Shown here piece by piece: positions 58,137 through 64,000 of a DNA stretch of 64,000 bases (its first letter is position 1; the number at the start of each line of letters is the position of its first letter). The DNA is from Sphingomonas phyllosphaerae FA2 (lineage in GTDB: Bacteria; Pseudomonadota; Alphaproteobacteria; Sphingomonadales; Sphingomonadaceae), in NCBI RefSeq assembly GCF_000427645.1, contig NZ_KE386571.1:1973676-2037675 (forward strand), given 5' to 3'. Under the pieces are notes generated by a model. That model searched no databases. It saw nothing but the letters and a program-made list of their open reading frames with translations, and was not told where the DNA came from. A program made the position numbers and the translations under genes.

Positions 58137-58153
58137 TCCTCTTCTGGGCACCA
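58137..58153 (-). other. Inverted internal att core
   Basis: This third copy of the 17-bp core lies in opposite orientation to the two outer cores. It forms the shared end of IR1 and IR2. One side is the island's left-end sequence and the other its right-end sequence, as expected for a joined attP-like site. Confidence 0.88.
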
Positions 58154-58311
58154 TTTGTTCTCATCCCGTTGAGAACACTGGGAAATCGTCAGATAGACGG
58201 TTTCCAGAGAGCGTTTGCTACGACAAACTGCTACGGGAAAATGGCCCATCATCGGGCGAAAAGTCCCGGAAAACCGTCATAATTGAGGGCCGTGCTTGCT
58301 ACGGTAAGCTG
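58137..58311. repeat. Left copy of 175-bp inverted repeat IR2
   Basis: Inverted copy of 60798-60972 (matching coordinates sum to 119109). It brackets the integrase module together with the right copy and includes one att core. Confidence 0.9.
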
Positions 58312-58360
58312 GAGAGCAAGGTGGCTTCTCACCGCGCGTGTGTGCGGTTATGATCCCGAC

Positions 58361-59299
58361 GTGTTGCCCGCTACGGACCAAGAGATCGCAGAGATCACTA
58401 CCTACGTCGAGTGGCAAGCGCCTGACCTCAGTGTAACGTTCTGCCAGAAGGTCTATAGCGAAAGCGTCCTCAGCCACCGGCACGATGTCTGGGATGTGCA
58501 TACCACCAAAGATCGATGGTGGGTCATCACCAATCCTACGAACCTGTATTCGCAAGAACTCTTCCCAAACATGGATTTGGCCGTGACGTTCCACATGGGA
58601 CTCATGTTGCGGATGCCGCGCTCGGAAAAACCTACGATTAGGTCCGGCCAGATTGAGCCTTTCGCTGCTGCTTTCGAGGCAGTCTCAGCAGTCAATGACG
58701 CCCTCGGGCAGGCGCACAAGGTTGCGGACTACCAGACTGTCGGTGTGCGCTGCCGTGAGGCGTTGCTTTCCTTCACCGCTATCGCGCAGGTCGCAATCCC
58801 TTGGACCGAGGAAGCCGAGCCACCCAAGAAGAGTGACTTCAAGGGCTGGGTCGATCACGTCTGTTCTGTCGTCCTGTCGGGTGAGTCCAACAAACAGCGC
58901 CGCCAGCTTTTCAAAACGCAAGCAGACGCTGCTTGGACCTTTGTAAATTGGCTTACGCACAGCACGTCGTCCAACTGGCACGACGCAGAAGCTGCTATTT
59001 CTGCCACGGAAAGTGCGGTCTCACTTTGCACCAACGCGGCCACCCTTTTTATTCGAAACGTTCCGAATGAATGTCCGCGATGCGGCGATCACCGTCTTAC
59101 CCCGCTTAGGGCTGAGAACCCCGACGATGAGGATGAGGTATGGGAACGAGCATTCTGCACACAATGCGAATGGGCTGGGGAGCCGGTCAGGATTACTGAT
59201 GAGCCGACGCCGTTCATAACCCGAGAAGGGTCATCTGACGATGACGAATGTGTCGTCCCTACCGTTCCACTGCGTAAGCTGACTCGGCCCGGAGAATGA
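58361..59299 (+). CDS. Hypothetical protein with C-terminal zinc ribbon
   Basis: The protein of about 312 aa has a beta-rich N-terminus (APDLSVTFCQKVYSES), a helical middle (DFKGWVDHVCSVVLSGESNKQRRQLF), and a C-terminal zinc ribbon with CPRCGDHRL and CTQCEW as the two knuckles. No ATG is available near the N-terminus. The GTG at 58361 is chosen because upstream starts (TTG 58283, GTG 58292) lie inside IR2. It converges with the integrase. The function is unknown; being next to the integrase it may be cargo of that module. Confidence 0.6.
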   Translation: MLPATDQEIAEITTYVEWQAPDLSVTFCQKVYSESVLSHRHDVWDVHTTKDRWWVITNPTNLYSQELFPNMDLAVTFHMGLMLRMPRSEKPTIRSGQIEPFAAAFEAVSAVNDALGQAHKVADYQTVGVRCREALLSFTAIAQVAIPWTEEAEPPKKSDFKGWVDHVCSVVLSGESNKQRRQLFKTQADAAWTFVNWLTHSTSSNWHDAEAAISATESAVSLCTNAATLFIRNVPNECPRCGDHRLTPLRAENPDDEDEVWERAFCTQCEWAGEPVRITDEPTPFITREGSSDDDECVVPTVPLRKLTRPGE

Positions 59300-59357
59300 C
59301 CACCCTCATTGCCTCGCTCCGGGAGATGACCGTCCACGCGGGCGCTCGACGTAGCAG

Positions 59358-60788
59358 TCAACCGATCGCGCCGAGCGACCCCGTTCCTGCGCCGACCATC
59401 AGGTGATCGACGTTGATGGAGGCGAATCTCAGCCTACAGATTGCCTCATTGAGCGCGTCGGCTCGATAGCCGCTGCCGTAGTTCTCATGAACGGCGGTTC
59501 GGGAGTAGCCTGTCGTCCAACCGCCGAGCAGCAGAGCGATATCATGGTCAATCCGCGCCGCGCGTAATTCGTCCCTGAAGTTGTGGCGGAACGAGTGAAA
59601 GGAGGTGCGGCTCCGCTGCGCACCGCAGGCACGGAGAAACTGCGTGAACCACTTGCTGAATGCGACCGGACGGGAGCCGGTTGATCCCGTCTCAATGTCA
59701 TCGAACAGCTTCTTCTCGCCCGCCTTCCGCTTCGCCTCAGCGAAATGGAGTAACCCGCAGTCGATGAGGGTCGGGTGGACGGGAATGAGCCGATCGCTGG
59801 CGTTGGTCTTCAACTGCTTGTCAATGCTGCCGACCAACGACCGGAGGCTAACGACGATACAATCGACGCCATCTACCGCGCGGATGTCCGTGGCATCAAG
59901 CTGGCAGATTTCGCCCAGCCGCGCGCCGGTGAATAGCGCAATCAGCGGCACCCAGAAGCGCGCGTTGCGCGGACGCTGGTCGCCAATCTTGTTGTAGCCC
60001 CGCTCGCCATCGGCGCAGCCACGATATAGCGGCGCGTTGAAGATCGCGTGAAGCTGCTCGCGACCGAACGGCAAGCGCTTGTCCCGCTTGTTAACTGGAT
60101 CGGGCAGGCGCAACCCACGTGCCGGGTTGCGGGCGAGCAGTTCCTCATTGACCGCCCAGTTCAGGAAGCTGCTCATATTCGACATGAGGGAGTTGGCGTT
60201 CGCGGGGCTGATGATCTTGATGTCGCCGCGCAGGCGCGCATGATTAGCCGCCTCGCGCGGCGAGAGTTTCGGGAAGAGCTTGCCCGTATTGGCGGGAAGG
60301 AAGCGCAGCACATCGAGCATGTCGCGGCAGTGCGTGCGCGAGATTGATGCAATCGGGACTGCCTCACCGATCACCGCGATGGCGAGCTTACGGCTCGTCT
60401 CATATGCTTCTCGCGTGTTGGCGGTCCATGCCCGTGTAGGGTCGTCGATATAGTCGCGATATGCCTCAGCCAGCGTGAGCGGGCTGTCAGGCTGGGCGCG
60501 CTCACCGGGCGACAGCGCGATCGGGATAGGGACCGGAAGCTCAGTGGGGTCGTCCTTCCACGGTAGGATGAGCGTCGCATCGATGGGTAAGCCCGCCATT
60601 GCGCGAGCATGCTCAATCTCTGTTTCGATCCGAGCCACGACACCCGGCAATCGACGCAGGGCGACAGCCAGACTGTCAGTGCGCAGCGACCGCCAGATTT
60701 CGAGCCGATTCAGCAGACGCTGAGCGTCAACCGGGAGGGTGTGGCGATAGTAGAGTTTGTGGCCCCGTCGAAGCAGGCCACCGGGCAA
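59358..60788 (-). CDS. Tyrosine integrase (DUF6538-like N-terminus)
   Basis: This 476-aa phage-type site-specific recombinase begins GGLLRRGHKLYYRHTLP, like the DUF6538 N-terminus of many proteobacterial island integrases. A core-binding domain (LTLAEAYRDYIDD) follows, then the catalytic domain with Arg in FTGARLGEICQ near residue 290, HSFRHNFRD, LLGGWTTGYS and tyrosine in VHENYGSGY. It lies beside the tRNA-Leu and should catalyse island integration and excision. No ATG is available; TTG at 60788 is the first possible start, and the frame stays open upstream through IR2 to the tRNA end. Confidence 0.9.
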   Translation of the reverse strand: MPGGLLRRGHKLYYRHTLPVDAQRLLNRLEIWRSLRTDSLAVALRRLPGVVARIETEIEHARAMAGLPIDATLILPWKDDPTELPVPIPIALSPGERAQPDSPLTLAEAYRDYIDDPTRAWTANTREAYETSRKLAIAVIGEAVPIASISRTHCRDMLDVLRFLPANTGKLFPKLSPREAANHARLRGDIKIISPANANSLMSNMSSFLNWAVNEELLARNPARGLRLPDPVNKRDKRLPFGREQLHAIFNAPLYRGCADGERGYNKIGDQRPRNARFWVPLIALFTGARLGEICQLDATDIRAVDGVDCIVVSLRSLVGSIDKQLKTNASDRLIPVHPTLIDCGLLHFAEAKRKAGEKKLFDDIETGSTGSRPVAFSKWFTQFLRACGAQRSRTSFHSFRHNFRDELRAARIDHDIALLLGGWTTGYSRTAVHENYGSGYRADALNEAICRLRFASINVDHLMVGAGTGSLGAIG

Positions 60789-60797
60789 ATCCCGTAG

Positions 60798-60972
60798 CAG
60801 CTTACCGTAGCAAGCACGGCCCTCAATTATGACGGTTTTCCGGGACTTTTCGCCCGATGATGGGCCATTTTCCCGTAGCAGTTTGTCGTAGCAAACGCTC
60901 TCTGGAAACCGTCTATCTGACGATTTCCCAGTGTTCTCAACGGGATGAGAACAAATGGTGCCCAGAAGAGGA
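60798..60972. repeat. Right copy of 175-bp inverted repeat IR2
   Basis: Starts 10 bp from the integrase start and ends 17 bp inside the tRNA gene. Besides the att core it contains the integrase upstream region, so integrase expression signals would be duplicated at 58137-58311. Confidence 0.9.
60956..60972 (+). other. att core, right end of island (inside tRNA-Leu)
   Basis: Same 17 bp as 38317-38333 in the same orientation. Recombination between these two would excise the island of about 22.6 kb. Confidence 0.9.
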
Positions 60973-61042
60973 CTCGAACCTCCACGACCTTGCGATCGCC
61001 AGCACCTGAAGCTGGTGCGTCTACCAATTCCGCCATCTGGGC
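60956..61042 (-). tRNA. tRNA-Leu (CAG)
   Basis: The 87-nt gene with encoded CCA folds well. The acceptor GCCCAGA pairs with TCTGGGC, the D arm is GGCGGAATTGGTAGACGC, the anticodon stem CCAGC/GCTGG has loop TTCAGGT and anticodon CAG, a long class II variable arm is present, and the T arm is GGTTCGAGTCC. Its 3' 17 bp are the island att core, so the element regenerates an intact tRNA. Confidence 0.96.
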
Positions 61043-61214
61043 ACGGGGTAGGCCGGTGCCTCTATGGGCGGGTGCCGGGGGTGTCAACACGATTTTGTCG
61101 CGGCCCCGTCACTTTTTTGCAGCGCGGCATCGTAAGCGGCTAAACCTTGTCAACGCCGGGTGCGGCGGGCAAGGCACGTGCACGAGCTAAAGGGCTTTCG
61201 AGATGAAGGACGGC

Positions 61215-62144
61215 ATGGACAACAAGCTGGTGACGCTGATCGGTGGCGGGGGCTTCCTCGGTCGCTATATCGCGCAGGCGCTGCTGTCGGCGCGCGCGCG
61301 GGTGCGCATCGCGCAGCGCGACCCGCGACAGGCATTTTTCCTGAAGCCGCAGGGCGGACTGGGGCAGACGCAGTTCGTCGCTGTCGACGTGACCCGGCCC
61401 GAGACGATCGCGAATGCGGTTCACGGTGCAGATGGCGTCGTCAATCTGGTCGGCACCTTTGCGGGCAATCTGGCGCGCGTGCATGTCGACGGCGCGCGGC
61501 ATGTCGCCGAAGCGGCGGCGAGGAACGGTGCGGCGCTGGTCCATGTCTCGGCGATCGGCGCGAACGCGAATGGTGACTCGCTGTACGCGCAGACCAAGGG
61601 CAAGGGCGAGGACGCGGTGCGCGCCGCCTGCCCGTCCGCGACGATCCTGCGCCCTTCGACCGTGTTCGGGCGCGAGGACCAGTTCGTGAACCGCTTCGCG
61701 GGGATGATCGCGCGGCTGCCGGTGGTGCCGGTGCTGAAGCCGAATGCGCGCTTCCAGCCGGTGTTCGTCGGCGACGTCGCGCGCGCGACCGTCACCGCGC
61801 TGTCCGATCCCGAGACGTTCGGCGGGCGCACCTTCGAGCTGGGCGGCCCGGAAGTGCTGACGATGCTGGAGCTGCAGCAGCGGATCGCGCACCACATCGG
61901 CCGCGCGCCGCACTTCGTTCCCCTGCCCGACGCGCTCGGCGGTTTGCTCGCCGCGCTGCCGGGGACGCCGATCACCGCCGACCAGTGGAAGCTGCTCGGC
62001 CACGACACCGTCGTCGGCGCGGGGGCCGAGGGGCTGATCGCGCTGGGCATCGGTGCGACCCCGCTCGACGCGGTCGCACCCGACTGGCTGGTGCGGTACC
62101 GCAAGGCGGGCCGCTTCGGCATGATCGAACGCGCGGCGGGCTGA
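61215..62144 (+). CDS. NDUFA9-like NAD(P)-binding protein
   Basis: The 309-aa atypical short-chain dehydrogenase/epimerase has a Rossmann opening VTLIGGGGFLGRYIAQAL, FVAVDVTRPE, VHVSAIGAN and LRPSTVFGRED. It matches the complex I NDUFA9-like group, common upstream of uppP in sphingomonads. The active-site YxxxK is only partly kept (YAQTKGKGED). The role in bacteria is uncertain: respiratory complex assembly or a metabolic reductase. The ATG at 61215 has AAGGA upstream; an ATG at 61203 would add four residues. Confidence 0.85.
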   Translation: MDNKLVTLIGGGGFLGRYIAQALLSARARVRIAQRDPRQAFFLKPQGGLGQTQFVAVDVTRPETIANAVHGADGVVNLVGTFAGNLARVHVDGARHVAEAAARNGAALVHVSAIGANANGDSLYAQTKGKGEDAVRAACPSATILRPSTVFGREDQFVNRFAGMIARLPVVPVLKPNARFQPVFVGDVARATVTALSDPETFGGRTFELGGPEVLTMLELQQRIAHHIGRAPHFVPLPDALGGLLAALPGTPITADQWKLLGHDTVVGAGAEGLIALGIGATPLDAVAPDWLVRYRKAGRFGMIERAAG

Positions 62145-62179
62145 CGCCTGCCGCGGCCATCCACTAGCGGGGACCGCGC

Positions 62180-62989
62180 GTGAACGACCTTTTGACCATC
62201 ATCCTCCTCGGCATCGTCGAGGGGGTTACCGAATTCCTGCCGGTCTCCTCGACGGGCCATCTCGTGCTCGCCGGTGCATTGCTCGGGCTGTCCGAAGGCG
62301 ATGCTACGTTCGACATCGTGATCCAGCTCGGCGCGATCCTCGCGGTCGTCGTGCTGTTCTGGCAGCGTTTCCTGCGCGTCGGCACCGGGCTGCTGCGGCG
62401 CGATCCCTCGGCGATCCAGTTCACGCGCAACGTGCTGCTCGGCTTCTTGCCCTCGGCGGTGGTCGGGGCAGTGGCCTATTCGGCAATCCGCGCGGTACTG
62501 GAGGCGCCGGGCACCGGGCCGTTCGTCGTCGCGGTCGCGCTGATCGTCGGCGGCGTCGCGATCCTGTTCATCGAGCGGGTTGCGCCACGTGCGATCGGCG
62601 GTTCGGTCGAGACGATGTCATGGAAGACCGCGCTGTCGATCGGCGTGGTGCAATGCCTGTCGATGATCCCGGGCGTCAGCCGCTCGGGTGCGACCATCAT
62701 GGGCGCGCGTGCGATGGGGGTGGATCAGGAGACGGCCGCCGAATTCAGCTTCTTCCTCGCGATCCCGACGATGATGGGCGCGACGACCCTGGCCTTGTGG
62801 AAGAGCCGGCACGAGCTGGGCGACGCGCATCTGTCGGCGATCGCGATCGGCTTCGTGGTGTCGTTCGTCGTCGCGATGGTTGTGATCCGCTGGTTCATGG
62901 CGATCGTCACCAAACACGGCTTCGCGCCGTTCGCCTGGTATCGAATCATCGTCGGCGTGGCCGCGCTCGCTGCTTTGGCGATGCGGTAA
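62180..62989 (+). CDS. uppP: Undecaprenyl-diphosphate phosphatase
   Basis: This integral membrane phosphatase of 269 aa recycles the lipid carrier for peptidoglycan synthesis and gives bacitracin tolerance. It carries the two UppP motifs: GIVEGVTEFLPVSSTGHLVL near the N-terminus and PGVSRSGATIMGA near residue 160, with seven to eight hydrophobic helices. The start is GTG at 62180, followed directly by the conserved N-terminus. It lies 35 bp after the NDUFA9-like gene and probably shares its transcript. Confidence 0.96.
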   Translation: MNDLLTIILLGIVEGVTEFLPVSSTGHLVLAGALLGLSEGDATFDIVIQLGAILAVVVLFWQRFLRVGTGLLRRDPSAIQFTRNVLLGFLPSAVVGAVAYSAIRAVLEAPGTGPFVVAVALIVGGVAILFIERVAPRAIGGSVETMSWKTALSIGVVQCLSMIPGVSRSGATIMGARAMGVDQETAAEFSFFLAIPTMMGATTLALWKSRHELGDAHLSAIAIGFVVSFVVAMVVIRWFMAIVTKHGFAPFAWYRIIVGVAALAALAMR

Positions 62990-63144
62990 GCATCAAAGCG
63001 GACCTTTATTCTCGACCTTCTTGCAAACTGGTCGCAGCTACTAGCAAGAACTGACGGTTTTTAGGGCAGCATTGCTGCCACAGATGCGGAATCGGGCGTG
63101 ACAGCGCCCGATCCTTGTGAGAGGTCGGCAATCGGAGGACACCG

Positions 63145-64000
63145 ATGGCCGACATGCTCAAGTTCGTTGAACGCCCGCAATCCTATCCGGCAAAGCGCGC
63201 CGCCGATGCGCGTGCCGAGGATTTTCGCGAGATCGCCGAACGCTACGCCACCCCCGCTGCGGAGGATCAGGCCGGGCGCTGCTCGCAATGCGGCGTGCCC
63301 TATTGCTCGGTGCACTGCCCGCTCCATAACCACATTCCCGACTGGCTGCGGCTGACCGCCGAGGGCCGGCTGCGCGAAGCCTATGAGCTGAGCAATGCCA
63401 CCTCGACCATGCCCGAGATCTGCGGCCGCATCTGCCCGCAGGACCGCTTGTGCGAGGGCAATTGCGTCATCGAGTTCAGCGGCCACGGCGCGGTGACGAT
63501 CGGCTCGGTCGAGAAGTTCATCACCGACACCGCCTGGGAAGAAGGCTGGGTCGAGCCGCTCGTCCCCGGCCCGGCGCGCGGGCAGTCGGTCGGCGTGATC
63601 GGCGCAGGGCCGGCGGGGCTGAGCGCTGCCGAATATCTGCGCGGTCATGGCTATGAAGTGCACGTCTACGACCGCCACGATCGCGCCGGCGGGCTGCTGA
63701 CCTATGGCATCCCCGGCTTCAAGCTGGAGAAGCCGGTGGTGATGCGCCGCGTCGAGCGGCTCAAGGCCGGCGGGATCGTCTTCCACGAAGGCTTCGAGGT
63801 CGGCCGCGACACGACGCTCGACGAGCTGCGCGCGCGCCACGACGCGCTGCTGATCGCGACCGGCGTCTACAAGGCGCGCGCGATCGACGTGTCGGGCAAC
63901 GACCTGAACGGCGTCGTCGCCGCGCTCGACTATCTCACCGCGTCGAACCGCAAGAGCTTCGGCGACGCGGTCCCCGAGTTCGAGGATGGCCGGCTCAACG
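63145..64000 (+). CDS. gltD: Glutamate synthase small subunit (partial, runs off window)
   Basis: The first 285 residues of the NADPH-binding subunit of glutamate synthase are present. They show the N-terminal cysteine clusters for 4Fe-4S centres (CSQCGVPYCSVHCPLHN and CGRICPQDRLCEGNC), the FAD fold VGVIGAGPAGLSAAEYL and GGLLTYGIPGFKLEK. The enzyme makes glutamate from glutamine and 2-oxoglutarate. The ATG follows CGGAGGA, a strong ribosome site. The frame is open to the window edge. Confidence 0.95.
   Translation, partial: MADMLKFVERPQSYPAKRAADARAEDFREIAERYATPAAEDQAGRCSQCGVPYCSVHCPLHNHIPDWLRLTAEGRLREAYELSNATSTMPEICGRICPQDRLCEGNCVIEFSGHGAVTIGSVEKFITDTAWEEGWVEPLVPGPARGQSVGVIGAGPAGLSAAEYLRGHGYEVHVYDRHDRAGGLLTYGIPGFKLEKPVVMRRVERLKAGGIVFHEGFEVGRDTTLDELRARHDALLIATGVYKARAIDVSGNDLNGVVAALDYLTASNRKSFGDAVPEFEDGRLN

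Larger units (their letters stand above)
55738..58153. repeat. Right arm of 2,416-bp inverted repeat IR1
   Basis: Mirror copy of 38317-40732. The last 17 bp (58137-58153) are an inverted att core, which also begins IR2. The perfect match of all encoded proteins implies a recent duplication or ongoing gene conversion. Confidence 0.93.
38317..60972. mobile_element. 22.6-kb composite integrated island in tRNA-Leu(CAG)
   Basis: A 17-bp core identical to the tRNA-Leu 3' end flanks the region in direct orientation (38317-38333, 60956-60972), and a tyrosine integrase lies next to the tRNA copy. GC is lower than in the core genome. Inside are two overlapping inverted-repeat systems, duplicated serine recombinases and a cargo of helicases, methyltransferases and GIY-YIG proteins. 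No conjugation, replication or phage structural genes are seen, so it is best called an integrative island of unknown transfer route. Confidence 0.92.

Noticed and set aside
57901..58353. 150-aa frame across the IR1/IR2 junction
   Set aside because: It reads through tRNA fragments, the att core and IR2 and resembles no protein. It is informative only because it shows that the integrase frame is open upstream.
38317..60972. Prophage
   Set aside because: There are no capsid, tail, terminase, portal or lysis genes. The holin-like gene at 9088 is in the core region with YqjD-like partners and is not phage.

Overview
The window looks like a chromosomal segment of a GC-rich alphaproteobacterium of the order Sphingomonadales, probably Sphingomonas or a close relative. 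The evidence is very high GC in the core genes, typical sphingomonad families (TorF-like porin, UrcA-like protein, DUF4170, OmpP1/FadL), and the linkage accA-xerD, aroK-aroB, carA-carB and dnaG-rpoD. No species can be named from sequence alone.

Positions 1-38316 are ordinary core genome. They hold fatty-acid synthesis (accA), chromosome dimer resolution (xerD), the shikimate pathway (aroK-aroB), division (ftsB), glycolysis (eno), a YqjD/YqjE-like membrane-stress cluster, greA, carA-orf-carB, yqeY, dnaG-rpoD, a MoxR/VWA pair, an Mfd-type helicase, a fadL/beta-oxidation cluster, lldD and a TrmB-like regulator. Several gene gaps hold palindromic repeats, including three 21-bp stem-loops whose outer pairs covary.

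Positions 38317-60972 are a 22.6-kb integrated island in the 3' end of a tRNA-Leu(CAG) gene. A 17-bp tRNA-derived core is directly repeated at both ends, and a tyrosine integrase lies beside the tRNA. The architecture is unusual. A 2,416-bp inverted repeat (38317-40732 and 55738-58153) encloses 15.0 kb of cargo, and each arm carries a serine recombinase, a PD-(D/E)XK-like protein, a small repeat protein and a short zinc-ribbon ORF. A second, 175-bp inverted repeat (58137-58311 and 60798-60972) encloses the integrase module. The two inverted-repeat systems overlap on a third, inverted copy of the att core, and that junction has the sequence expected where the left and right island ends are joined.

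The cargo looks like a defence locus. Its centre is a translationally coupled six-gene operon (44369-53214): a MmeI/YeeA-type DNA methyltransferase, a 257-aa protein with a HEPN-like motif, a protein with a T5orf172/GIY-YIG-like C-terminus, an SF2 helicase, a second T5orf172/MUG113-like protein, and a LEM3-type GIY-YIG protein. Upstream are a P-loop helicase-like gene and a UPF1-like SF1 helicase. Downstream are two unknown genes and a beta-class N4/N6 methyltransferase. I know of no named defence system with this gene order. The best reading is a restriction-modification-like system in which a helicase works with separate GIY-YIG nucleases; this is inference.

Positions 60973-64000 return to core genome: the rest of tRNA-Leu, an NDUFA9-like NAD(P)-binding protein, uppP, and the start of gltD, which runs off the window.
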